This document shows, one piece after another, positions 7,283 through 14,706 of a DNA stretch of 14,744 nucleotides; the stretch's first letter is position 1, and each line of letters starts with the position of its first letter. The notes under the pieces were generated by a model. The model was given only the letters and a program-made list of their open reading frames with translations. It ran no database searches and was not told where the DNA came from. The stretch is from Mageeibacillus sp. UBA5439 (GTDB taxonomy: Bacteria; Bacillota; Clostridia; Saccharofermentanales; DTU023), in contig DIRJ01000049.1 of assembly GCA_002427505.1 (NCBI GenBank), positions 1-14,744 of the forward strand, in the 5' to 3' direction. The translations under genes were made by a program, and so were the position numbers.

Positions 7283-7827
7283 GAACGGCTCAACTCCTCT
7301 CTCTCTCGTTTAGCAGCTCTTTTGACCGCATCGAAAATCTGGCGATAACCGGTACAGCGGCAGAGATTGCCCGACAAACCCTCGATAATTTCCTCATCGG
7401 TCGGATCGGGATTCCTGTCGAGCAAGGCACGGGCAGACATTAAGAAACCCGGTGTGCAGAAGCCACACTGAAGTGCATCACCGTTGATGAATTCCTGTTG
7501 GAGAATGCTGAGTTCGCCGTCCTTGGACAGGCCTTCGACTGTTGTGATTACTCCGCCTTGAGCTTCGAGAGCCAGAACCAGACAGGAGTTAACAGCCTTA
7601 CCATTTAAAATTATGGTACATGCACCGCACTCACCCTCACCACAGGCTTCCTTGGTACCGAACAGCTTCAGTTTGTCACGCAGGAAGTGCAGGAGAAGCA
7701 TTGTCGGATCGATATCTTCGGAAATTGCTTCGCCGTTAACAGTGCAGGTAAGAGTGACTAGTCTTTCTTTTGAGTTGATATGCGCCCGTTCCATGGCGCA
7801 CAGATCTTTTTCATCTACTTTCGTCAT
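7279..7827 (-). CDS. Molybdenum hydroxylase 2Fe-2S subunit
   Basis: A 182-residue electron-transfer subunit with two [2Fe-2S] clusters. The N-terminal plant-ferredoxin-type domain has Cys62, Cys67, Cys70 and Cys82 (CGEGECGAC followed by a distal Cys). The helical domain has Cys121 and Cys124 (CGFCTPG) and Cys156 and Cys158 (CRC). All eight ligands are present. It passes electrons from the molybdenum centre to the FAD subunit. The protein starts about 15-20 residues earlier than most relatives. The ATG at 7827 is preceded by AAGGAGG at a good distance; Met12 is a less supported alternative. It begins two bases after the FAD-subunit stop and overlaps the molybdopterin gene by four bases. Confidence 0.95.
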   Translation of the reverse strand: MTKVDEKDLCAMERAHINSKERLVTLTCTVNGEAISEDIDPTMLLLHFLRDKLKLFGTKEACGEGECGACTIILNGKAVNSCLVLALEAQGGVITTVEGLSKDGELSILQQEFINGDALQCGFCTPGFLMSARALLDRNPDPTDEEIIEGLSGNLCRCTGYRQIFDAVKRAAKREREELSRS

Positions 7828-7829
7828 GT

Positions 7830-8687
7830 TTATGCCTCCTTCTCCATCAGTTGTGTCAGACCCTGTTTTAATAGGACGCCTGCCATATGCAGACGATACT
7901 CTTTTGAGGCACGAACGTCGGAAATGGGCTTAATGTGATTCTTAATTTCTTCGGCTGCCCAGCTGATGGACTCCTCCGTGATACCTTTTGTATTCAGCTC
8001 GTCTTCCAAAACGGTCAGTCGCAGAGGTGTGATGGCTACAGCATTGATGCCGATGGCCGCTTTGCCGTCACCGTTAATGCGGCAGGCGACACCTACTGAT
8101 GATAAATCGTGACCCTTCAGACGCGTCTGACGATGATAACAGCTTCTGTCTTCAGCACTGCCCGGATCAGGCAGGAGAACAGAGATAACCAGTTCGTTGG
8201 CAGCAAGCTGTGTCTTTTTCACTCCCGTGAAGAAGTCTTTGAGTGGGACAGTTCTCTCGCCTTCAGCGCTGGCGATCTTAACCGCTGCATCATAAATCAG
8301 CAGACTGGGCGGCAAGTCAGCACCTGGTGATCCATTGCAGATATTGCCAACTAAGGTGGCTCTGTTTCTGAGTGGGTAGGTGGCCAACACAGCAGCAGCG
8401 TCATGCAAGGCAGTGTATTTCTCTTTGACAATTTCGGACTCGATCAAGGTATTGCAAACAACATTAGCCCCGATCTCGAGACCTTTACCTTCAACGAATT
8501 CAAACACGTCCAGCTCAGGGATGGACTTGATGTCGATGATGTGCTTGGCATCGATAAGATTGTGGCGCAAGGCGATCAGCAGATCCGTGCCACCGGCCAA
8601 AATGTAAGTGTCACCTTCGTTTTTTGACAATACATTTAAGGCTTCTCCCAATACAAGCGGTTTTGCATAATCAAATTTACTTAACAC
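7830..8687 (-). CDS. Molybdenum hydroxylase FAD-binding subunit
   Basis: A 285-residue FAD subunit of the xanthine dehydrogenase / CO dehydrogenase medium-subunit family, the exit point for electrons to NAD+ or another acceptor. FAD-binding motifs are AGGTDLLIALR (31-41) and RNRATLVGNICNGSPGADL (108-126). The C-terminal part matches the CO dehydrogenase flavoprotein C-terminal domain. I chose the GTG start at 8687 because AAGGAGG (8693-8699, minus strand) stands five bases before it and the protein then opens with LSKFDYAKP, typical of the family. The in-frame TTG at 8708 lies upstream of that site and is unlikely. It is the first gene of the three-gene operon. No [4Fe-4S] loop of the 4-hydroxybenzoyl-CoA reductase type is seen. 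Confidence 0.94.
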   Translation of the reverse strand: MLSKFDYAKPLVLGEALNVLSKNEGDTYILAGGTDLLIALRHNLIDAKHIIDIKSIPELDVFEFVEGKGLEIGANVVCNTLIESEIVKEKYTALHDAAAVLATYPLRNRATLVGNICNGSPGADLPPSLLIYDAAVKIASAEGERTVPLKDFFTGVKKTQLAANELVISVLLPDPGSAEDRSCYHRQTRLKGHDLSSVGVACRINGDGKAAIGINAVAITPLRLTVLEDELNTKGITEESISWAAEEIKNHIKPISDVRASKEYRLHMAGVLLKQGLTQLMEKEA

Positions 8688-8740
8688 GAAAACCTCCTTT
8701 GTCAGCAAAAATATTATTTTGATAAGTGCCTTTGCTCAAA

Positions 8741-8767
8741 TGCACAGATAAAGAGCCAAAATGTGCA
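8741..8767. promoter_or_regulatory. Inverted repeat TGCACA-N15-TGTGCA, candidate operator
   Basis: TGCACA (8741-8746) and TGTGCA (8762-8767) are perfect inverted arms 21 bases apart centre to centre, about two helical turns. The repeat lies just downstream of the proposed minus-strand transcription start, inside the leader of the hydroxylase operon. A bound dimer would sit as a roadblock; an RNA hairpin is an alternative. Confidence 0.4.
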
Positions 8768-8787
8768 GAGCGGTTATTGACTTTTTT

Positions 8788-8796
8788 ATTATATCA
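8788..8796 (-). promoter_or_regulatory. Extended -10 promoter for the hydroxylase operon
   Basis: On the minus strand the sequence reads TGATATAAT: a perfect TATAAT (8793-8788) preceded by TG-N, the extended -10 form. No good -35 is seen 16-18 bases upstream, which fits the extended type. The predicted start near 8781 gives a leader of about 95 bases before the GTG at 8687. Confidence 0.5.
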
Positions 8797-8885
8797 TAGA
8801 AGACTTTTAACACTCTCATAACTATTCACAAAAGAATTATAATTATGGATACAATTTTATTAATCATTAACAAAGTGTTATCGTA

Positions 8886-8891
8886 TATAAT
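8886..8891 (+). promoter_or_regulatory. Candidate -10 box for the pucR-type operon
   Basis: A perfect TATAAT lies about 75 bases before the regulator start. No convincing -35 is found at 16-18 bases, so activation or another site is possible. A second TATAAT stands at 8838-8843, also without a clear -35. Confidence 0.35.
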
Positions 8892-8965
8892 AGACATGTA
8901 GTAGACAAATATGGAAAATATCTTGGCGCTTTTATGAAAGATACCAGTCAACGGGTGGAGTGATG

Positions 8966-10651
8966 ATGACAGAAAAGAAGAAAATGACGATACCGCTTCG
9001 TGATGTTCTTCAAATCGACCTGCTTAAAGGAGCAGAGATACTTGCCGGGGAAAATGGTCTCGACAACAGCATCCTTTCCGTAAACGTAATGGAAGTACCG
9101 GATGTCCTTGAATGGGTCAGATCCGGAGAGTTTCTTCTCACTACCGCTTATGTTTTCCGGGATGATCTTTCTTTACTGGATCGTTTGATCCCCGAGTTAT
9201 ACGCAAAAAAAGTCTGTGGTCTTGGCATTAAAACCCAGCGCTACATCGAAACAGTGCCGGAGAGTGCTCTGGCTCTGGCTGATGAATTGGGTTTTCCCAT
9301 TATAAGAATTCCCCAGGACGTTCCCTATGGTGATCTGATTAAAGAGATCTTCAACCACATCATTGGTGAACAAAGAGACCTCCTGATCCGCATCAATGAC
9401 TTTAACGATACTGTACGCGAAATTATGCTCAAACGCGGCGGCATGCAGGAGATAGCGGAGCAGATTTATCTGGCTACTGAATCTCCGGTAATCATTCACG
9501 ATGATATTTTCCGTGATTTCTATAGTTATTGCCCTGATGAAGAAGGCAAAATTCTGGTCCAGGAAGATTACCGCAATTTTCTGACACAGTCCTTATCCAA
9601 CCGGGACTATTATTTGCAGAGAAACCGCAGCCAGGAAGTTTCTGTGGGTGAGAACGGACTTAAACGTTATGCGATTCCGATTTATTTTGACAATACACAT
9701 TTCGGCAGTATTTTTATCTGGGATATAAAGAATTCCCTGCGTCCGCAAAGTCTCTTTGTGATTGAATCGATCACATCCTTGATTGCCCTAGAGATATTGA
9801 ACAGGGTAACGCTGGTCGAACGTGAAAATATTCACCAGACAGGTTTTCTGGAGCTGCTGCTCAGCTCCGATCCTGAAGATCAGGAGAAAGCGATCGAAAG
9901 CTCAAAATTCTATCTTTTTGATCAAAGCCGAGCCAGTCAAATTATAGTTTTGCTGGTGGGACAAGAGCAGGGTAAGCCACAGCTAAACGAAAAACCGGCT
10001 ATGGTGCAGAAAGTGGACACGGATCTCCTGTATCTGACAAATCGTCTGAAAAAAGAATATAGAGCTTACTTCTTGTCAACACAGCACGATGACAGGGCAG
10101 TATTCCTGTTGCAATTTGATCAGAATATCCCGGAAGATCTGCGCCACGAAAACTGCGAAAACTTTATTGCAATCCTCTTGCAATTCCTTGAGGAGAAGAA
10201 AAAGTCAGCCGGTAGCTTCGTTGGCGTTGGCTCATGTGTGAAATCATATAAAGAGCTCCCGGCCAGCTTAAGACAGGCGGAACAGACTGTACGTATCCTG
10301 CAAAACCGCAATGATAACGAAGCCAAAATACTGTTTTATGAAGATTTAGATGTTTTGCAAATTCTCGGACATCCGCTGATTGAAGAAGAGGCCCTGGCTT
10401 TTGCGGGTGAGATCCTGAACGCAATTGACGAGCCGGACCCCAAAAAACGCAATGATTTCTTTGACACTATCTGCGCCTATTTCGAAGCCGGAGGCAACCT
10501 GCGACGCGTATCGGAGCTTTTGTTTACCCACTATAATACGGTAGTTTACAGAATTAACCGCATTCGCGACGTCTATGGCGTGGATCTGCGTGATCCTGAT
10601 ACAGCCTTTAACTTTCAGCTCGCTCTGAAGATAAAGGAGTTACTCCAATGA
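8966..10651 (+). CDS. PucR-family transcriptional regulator
   Basis: A 561-residue regulator with the PucR architecture. The N-terminal PucR domain (about 5-125) carries IPLRDVLQ, a GEFLLTTAY segment and GFPIIRIP. A long middle part with GAF-like and CdaR GGDEF-like character follows. The C-terminal PucR helix-turn-helix occupies roughly the last 60 residues, with GGNLRRVSELLFTHYNTVVY. The family controls purine and allantoin catabolism in Bacillus and other catabolic operons elsewhere. I chose ATG 8966 because GGTGGAG (8954-8960) stands five bases before it; GTG 8960 and ATG 8963 are in frame but overlap or crowd that site. The stop overlaps the allH ATG by four bases, so the regulator is the first gene of the carbamoyltransferase operon. 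It diverges from the molybdenum hydroxylase operon, making both likely targets. The effector is unknown. Confidence 0.92.
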   Translation: MTEKKKMTIPLRDVLQIDLLKGAEILAGENGLDNSILSVNVMEVPDVLEWVRSGEFLLTTAYVFRDDLSLLDRLIPELYAKKVCGLGIKTQRYIETVPESALALADELGFPIIRIPQDVPYGDLIKEIFNHIIGEQRDLLIRINDFNDTVREIMLKRGGMQEIAEQIYLATESPVIIHDDIFRDFYSYCPDEEGKILVQEDYRNFLTQSLSNRDYYLQRNRSQEVSVGENGLKRYAIPIYFDNTHFGSIFIWDIKNSLRPQSLFVIESITSLIALEILNRVTLVERENIHQTGFLELLLSSDPEDQEKAIESSKFYLFDQSRASQIIVLLVGQEQGKPQLNEKPAMVQKVDTDLLYLTNRLKKEYRAYFLSTQHDDRAVFLLQFDQNIPEDLRHENCENFIAILLQFLEEKKKSAGSFVGVGSCVKSYKELPASLRQAEQTVRILQNRNDNEAKILFYEDLDVLQILGHPLIEEEALAFAGEILNAIDEPDPKKRNDFFDTICAYFEAGGNLRRVSELLFTHYNTVVYRINRIRDVYGVDLRDPDTAFNFQLALKIKELLQ

Positions 10652-11592
10652 TCAGCGGACGTCAATACGGGAGCCTGATGCTGGCAGCCGATCTCCGGCA
10701 GTTTTTGCTGAAGCGGCCGCAGCTGGAGCTGCAGGTCCACTCAGCCTTTGAGACCTCGGTCAATCTGATGGCGGATGAGGAGCTGATCACATTGGCGGCC
10801 AGCAGTCGTGAACTCATGCCCATGGGACTTATTGCAGATACTGCTGACCTGGAGCATTGGCAGCTAAAAGCTGGCGATATAGTAATTTACAGTCAAAACA
10901 GATTACAGCTGCCGCGGGATATAACAATATGGCTGGAAAAGGCTGAAATCCGCGAGGTGAGTTTGCCTGAAGCATTCAAAAACAAAAGTGGAATTGACAA
11001 AGTCTCACTGGAAACAGTCAGAAGGAAGCTGCTGGAAAGTGAGGGCGGCGGCATTGCGGATCTGGCTGCCTTGCTGCCGGAAACAAATCGCATAGACAGA
11101 CCTTTAAATATTTATGCGGAATATATTAAGGAGAATTTGCTGGCATTTTTGGATGCTTTGCGAAACAGGGACTATGTGACTGCTGTGAGTCAGGCGGAGT
11201 GCCTGCTTGGTTTTGGTCCCGGACTTACGCCCTCGGCAGATGATTTTTTAACAGGAATTATCCTCTTTCTCTACTACCGGGATCCGAAAAGTGATTTTTT
11301 TCAAGAAATAGTGAGTTTGGCACATCGGCGGACTACAGTGCTTAGTTACCATATGATTAAGAACGCTGCAGCAGGAAAGGCCTATGCGAGTTACCTGGCT
11401 CTGATCCGAATTCTTGCCGGCGAGGATCAGGGCTCACTGGAAACTTTGGCGGACAAAGTTTTGTGCTACGGTGCCAGCTCCGGTTCAGATTTCCTCTTTG
11501 GCGTATATTGCGCCGGTCTGGTTCTGGAGGAAAGAGAAAACGCCAGGGCCGGCAACAAAATCAATGCAGGAGTAAATAGAATACATAATTAA
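10648..11592 (+). CDS. allH: AllH-family (DUF2877) oxamate carbamoyltransferase subunit
   Basis: A 314-residue protein of the DUF2877 family (E. coli YlbF/AllH). In E. coli it works with FdrA/AllF and AllG as oxamate carbamoyltransferase, interconverting oxalurate plus phosphate with oxamate plus carbamoyl phosphate. The diagnostic motif is GFGPGLTPSADDFLTG (188-203); most relatives have GDD where this one has ADD. A downstream HRRTTVLSYHMIKNAAAGKA segment is also conserved in character. The ATG overlaps the regulator stop, with AAGGAG at 10634-10639 inside the preceding gene. fdrA starts 18 bases after its stop. The family assignment is secure. The exact substrate is inferred from E. coli and might differ, because no allantoin-pathway enzyme is seen here. 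Confidence 0.88.
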   Translation: MISGRQYGSLMLAADLRQFLLKRPQLELQVHSAFETSVNLMADEELITLAASSRELMPMGLIADTADLEHWQLKAGDIVIYSQNRLQLPRDITIWLEKAEIREVSLPEAFKNKSGIDKVSLETVRRKLLESEGGGIADLAALLPETNRIDRPLNIYAEYIKENLLAFLDALRNRDYVTAVSQAECLLGFGPGLTPSADDFLTGIILFLYYRDPKSDFFQEIVSLAHRRTTVLSYHMIKNAAAGKAYASYLALIRILAGEDQGSLETLADKVLCYGASSGSDFLFGVYCAGLVLEERENARAGNKINAGVNRIHN

Positions 11593-11610
11593 GCTAAAGG
11601 AGAAGGCTAA

Positions 11611-13158
11611 ATGATAAAAGCAATTGTAAAAGAGAATGCCTATAACGATTCAGTCACGCTGATGCTTATATCCCGTGAAGTTCAGAAGCTCGACGGGGTG
11701 GAAAATGTACTGGTCGGCATGGGCACGGAGTTAAACCTCGATTTAGTCAAGACCATGGATATGTTTGTGCCTGAGTTAGAAGCTGTCACACCCAACGATT
11801 TGTTCATAGCTGCCAGATATGATGAATCTAAAGTGACCATGGATGATCTCGTGGCGGCTTTTAACGAAGAAATGAACAAAAAAAAGGAAAGCGGTTCCGG
11901 AGATTATCAGCCGCCGACACTGGATTCAGCGCTGAAGCATCTTCAGGGAGCCAACATGCTGGTGATTTCCATTCCCGGTGAATATGCAGCTGCGGAAGCA
12001 GACAAGGCCCTGCGCGAAGACCTGAATGTCATGATGTTCTCTGACAACGTCAAAATTGAAGATGAACTGCGGCTTAAGAAAATGGCGGTCGAAAAGGGAC
12101 TTCTGATGATGGGACCGGATTGCGGCACTGCCATCATCAACGGTGTTCCCCTCTGTTTCGCTAATGTGGTCCGACGGGGCAAAATCGGTCTGGTCGGAGC
12201 CTCCGGTACCGGCACGCAGGAAATTACAGTGATTGCCCATCAGCTGGGCGAAGGCTTTTCACAGGTAATCGGTACCGGCGGCCGTGACCTTAGTGAGACT
12301 ATCGGGGGCCTGATGATGATTCAGGGGATTGAAGCCCTGATGGCAGATCCCGAGACGGAAGTTATAGTTCTCGTGTCTAAGCCGCCCGCAGCTTCCGTCG
12401 AAAAGAAAATTTATGAATTGGTTAAAAAAACCGACAAGCCCGTCGTCATTGATTTTATCGGGGGCGATGCCGAATCTATTAAGGAAGCCGGTGCTTATCC
12501 CTGCCTGAGCCTGGAAGATGCAGCCAGAAAAGCTGTTGCTCTGGTCAGAGGCGAGGAGCCGGTGAGTTTCGATGCTTTTGATGCTGACGAAGCAGAGATA
12601 AATCAGATAGTTGAACAGGCTGTAGGCAAACTCAAGTCCGAGCAAAAGTATCTGAGAGGCCTCTACACCGGCGGCACACTAACCGATGAAGCCATTAAGT
12701 ATCTGGGAGAGAACCACGCGATCTACTCCAACATCCCGCTGACTGCCGATAGAAATATCAAACTTCTGGAGAATAAACAGGGACATATCTGCCTCGATCT
12801 GGGAGAAGACCAGTTTACCCGTGGCCGTCCGCATCCGATGATCGATCCACAGACACGTACCGACTTCTTCGAGTCCCATATAGATGAAACGACAGCAATC
12901 ATTCTGGTCGATGTCGTGCTTGGCTATGGCTCCTACGTTGATCCTGCCGGTGCGGTAGCGGAGTCCCTGGCCAAGGCCCGCGCAAGAGTCGGGGACAGAG
13001 ATTTCGTTGTGGTCGCCTCAGTAACAGGTACTGACCAGGATCCGCAGGATTTGAACAAATCAATAGAGACACTTGAAAATGCTGGTGCTATTGTCATGCC
13101 TTCCAACGCACAGGCTGTCCGTCTGGTTGACCGCATTATGAAAGCTGCCGCTTTATAG
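11611..13158 (+). CDS. fdrA: FdrA/AllF family protein, oxamate carbamoyltransferase subunit
   Basis: A 515-residue FdrA-family protein related to the alpha subunit of succinyl-CoA synthetase. The N-terminal domain (1-90) is the FdrA-specific part. A Rossmann-like segment has MGPDCGTAIINGVPL (167-181), KIGLVGASGTGTQE (191-204), GTGGRDLSETIGG (221-233) and VLVSKPPA (253-260), followed by a second nucleotide-binding-like half with LYTGGTLTDEA and HPMIDPQTR. The His of succinyl-CoA synthetases is not seen in the equivalent loop. In E. coli the protein belongs to oxamate carbamoyltransferase. The start ATG follows AAAGGAGA (11596-11603). The protein seems shorter at its C-terminus than full-length FdrA (about 555 in E. 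coli), and the missing part appears to be the separate small gene directly downstream. Older annotation as acyl-CoA synthetase is by homology only. Confidence 0.9.
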   Translation: MIKAIVKENAYNDSVTLMLISREVQKLDGVENVLVGMGTELNLDLVKTMDMFVPELEAVTPNDLFIAARYDESKVTMDDLVAAFNEEMNKKKESGSGDYQPPTLDSALKHLQGANMLVISIPGEYAAAEADKALREDLNVMMFSDNVKIEDELRLKKMAVEKGLLMMGPDCGTAIINGVPLCFANVVRRGKIGLVGASGTGTQEITVIAHQLGEGFSQVIGTGGRDLSETIGGLMMIQGIEALMADPETEVIVLVSKPPAASVEKKIYELVKKTDKPVVIDFIGGDAESIKEAGAYPCLSLEDAARKAVALVRGEEPVSFDAFDADEAEINQIVEQAVGKLKSEQKYLRGLYTGGTLTDEAIKYLGENHAIYSNIPLTADRNIKLLENKQGHICLDLGEDQFTRGRPHPMIDPQTRTDFFESHIDETTAIILVDVVLGYGSYVDPAGAVAESLAKARARVGDRDFVVVASVTGTDQDPQDLNKSIETLENAGAIVMPSNAQAVRLVDRIMKAAAL

Positions 13159-13171
13159 AAGGGAGAATCCT

Positions 13172-13348
13172 ATGTCATTAAATGACTTATTTGCTAAAGA
13201 GCTAAAGGTTGTCAATATGGGATTGGAATCATTTTACGATGATTTGAAAAAACAGGATGTATCAGCCATACATGTCCAATGGAAGCCATCTGCCGGCGGC
13301 GACAAAAAAATGTCCTCGCTGCTGGGCAGGTTAAAAGGATTAAAATAA
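13172..13348 (+). CDS. Small FdrA C-terminal-domain-like protein, 58 residues
   Basis: An open frame of 59 codons starts with ATG six bases after GGGAG (13161-13165) and lies 13 bases after the fdrA stop. It encodes a 58-residue, lysine-rich soluble protein. It contains LKVVNMGLESFYDDLKKQ (11-28) and AIHVQWKPSAGGDKK (32-46). I recall segments of this kind (xVINxGLxxF and VxHVxWxPPAGG) from the C-terminal end of longer FdrA-family proteins and from short proteins labelled fdrA domain protein in Clostridia; this is memory, not a search. It is probably a detached FdrA module co-translated with fdrA and allG. No catalytic residue can be assigned. A frameshift split is unlikely because it has its own ribosome site and start. 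Confidence 0.8.
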   Translation: MSLNDLFAKELKVVNMGLESFYDDLKKQDVSAIHVQWKPSAGGDKKMSSLLGRLKGLK

Positions 13349-13353
13349 AACCC

Positions 13354-13370
13354 ACCCCCCGGTCGGGGGT
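13354..13370 (+). repeat. GC-rich intercistronic hairpin
   Basis: ACCCCC (13354-13359) pairs perfectly with GGGGGT (13365-13370) around a CGGTC loop. It starts six bases after the small gene and ends about 15 bases before the ribosome site of allG. No T-run follows, so it is not a standard terminator. It may protect the upstream messenger or adjust the ratio between the genes. Confidence 0.6.
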
Positions 13371-13395
13371 ATCAGGAGAAGAAAGAAGGTAAACA

Positions 13396-14655
13396 ATGCA
13401 GTTTATTGAAGATGCCAATAAGAAGGCGCTGGAAATTATTCAGAACGCACAGCCAACATTGGTTGGCATGGGTGTAGCCAGAGACACTATACCCGGTATG
13501 CACGACAAACTGGTCCTGCATGCAGGACCACCCATTACCTGGGAGAAGATGTCAGGTCCGCTGCGCGGCGCCGTCATCGGCGGTCTGATCTACCAAGGTC
13601 TGGCCTCGAATCCTGAAGAAGCTGAAAAACTGGCAGCTTCCGGGGAAATTGAATATGCTCCCTGCCACGAACACAACGCTGTCGGCCCGATGGCCGGTGT
13701 AGTGACGGCTTCAATGCCGGTTTTCATTATTGAAAACAAGTCTCAAGGCAATTTCGCTTATTGCACGATGAACGAAGGTCTGGGCAAGGTGCTGCGTTTC
13801 GGAGCTTACGAACCGTCCGTGATCAAACATTTGAATTGGATGGAGAAAACGCTCTATCCTATCTTGAAGGAAGCTCTTGAGATTTATGGTCCCATGGACA
13901 TTAAGAACCTGATGGCTCAGTCCGTACAAATGGGTGACGAATGCCATAACCGTAACAAGGCTACAACTTCACTGTTTATTCGCGAGCTTGCGTCCAGTAT
14001 CCTACAGACGAATTCCTCAAAGGAAGACCAGATAAAAGTCTTCGACTTCCTCAATTCAAACGATCACTTTACCTTGAACCTTTCTATGCCAGCTGCGAAA
14101 GCCTCTCTGGAACCGGTCGGCAAAGTGAAAGATTCGACAATTGTCTACACCATGTGCAGAAACGGCACTGAGTTCGGTATCCGGGTCGCGGCATTGGGAA
14201 ATCGCTGGTTTACAGCTCCGGCAGAGATTATTGATGGTCTTTATTTCCCCGGCTACAGCATGGAAGATGCCAACCCTGATATTGGTGACTCCAGTATCAC
14301 TGAAACCCTGGGTCTGGGTGGCTTCTCCATGGCAACTGCTCCGGCAATTGTTCAGTTTGTTGGCGGCACATCACAAGATGCAGTTAACTACACTACTCAA
14401 ATGTATGAGATCACAACGGAAGAAAGCGGAAGCTATAAGCTGCCGCCCATGAACTTCCGTGGTTCTCCGACCGGTATTGATATTCGTAAAGTTGTCGATA
14501 CTCAAATTCGCCCGGTCATTAACACAGGTATTGCGCATAAGGACGCCGGTGTCGGGCAGGTTGGTGCCGGAGTTGTCAATCCGCCGATGAAGTGTTTTGA
14601 AGACGCTTTAGAAGCTTATGTGGCATTATTGGAAGAAGAGGGAATGCTTGAATAA
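13396..14655 (+). CDS. allG: AllG-family (DUF1116) oxamate carbamoyltransferase subunit
   Basis: A 419-residue member of DUF1116 (E. coli YlbE/AllG, YahG). With FdrA and AllH it makes up the oxamate carbamoyltransferase of E. coli. Visible family marks are LHAGPPITWEKMSGPLRGA (41-59), YAPCHEHNAVGPMAG (87-101), GLGKVLRFGAY (128-138) and MGDECHNRNKA. The Cys-His-Glu-His cluster is a possible active or metal site, which is inference. Length is normal for the shorter members of the family (about 420-470). The start is ATG, preceded by GAAGG a few bases upstream, after the GC-rich hairpin. The next gene begins 51 bases downstream. The family is secure; the substrate is inferred from E. coli. Confidence 0.9.
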   Translation: MQFIEDANKKALEIIQNAQPTLVGMGVARDTIPGMHDKLVLHAGPPITWEKMSGPLRGAVIGGLIYQGLASNPEEAEKLAASGEIEYAPCHEHNAVGPMAGVVTASMPVFIIENKSQGNFAYCTMNEGLGKVLRFGAYEPSVIKHLNWMEKTLYPILKEALEIYGPMDIKNLMAQSVQMGDECHNRNKATTSLFIRELASSILQTNSSKEDQIKVFDFLNSNDHFTLNLSMPAAKASLEPVGKVKDSTIVYTMCRNGTEFGIRVAALGNRWFTAPAEIIDGLYFPGYSMEDANPDIGDSSITETLGLGGFSMATAPAIVQFVGGTSQDAVNYTTQMYEITTEESGSYKLPPMNFRGSPTGIDIRKVVDTQIRPVINTGIAHKDAGVGQVGAGVVNPPMKCFEDALEAYVALLEEEGMLE

Positions 14656-14706
14656 AGCATTAAGATAGAACACAAAAGAGCTAAAACAAAAAAACGGAGG
14701 AACACA

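Larger units (their letters stand above)
8688..8965. promoter_or_regulatory. Divergent control region between the hydroxylase operon and the pucR-type operon
   Basis: About 280 AT-rich bases hold no gene that I can support. Besides the promoter elements and the inverted repeat listed separately, there are small dyads AATTATAATT (8836-8845), TTAATCATTAA (8860-8870) and TAACA-AAG-TGTTA (8868-8880). The PucR-family regulator probably acts here on both operons. No riboswitch or small RNA is recognisable. Confidence 0.6.

Noticed and set aside
8688..8708. TTG start at 8708 for the FAD subunit
   Set aside because: AAGGAGG lies between this codon and GTG 8687, so the GTG start is favoured and the upstream residues would encode the ribosome site.
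8688..8965. Riboswitch, such as a purine-sensing one, in the divergent region
   Set aside because: No conserved aptamer core or terminator-type expression platform could be found in either leader.
11926..12645. Minus-strand frames of 90-128 codons inside fdrA
   Set aside because: They are antisense to well-conserved motifs of fdrA and show no protein family features.
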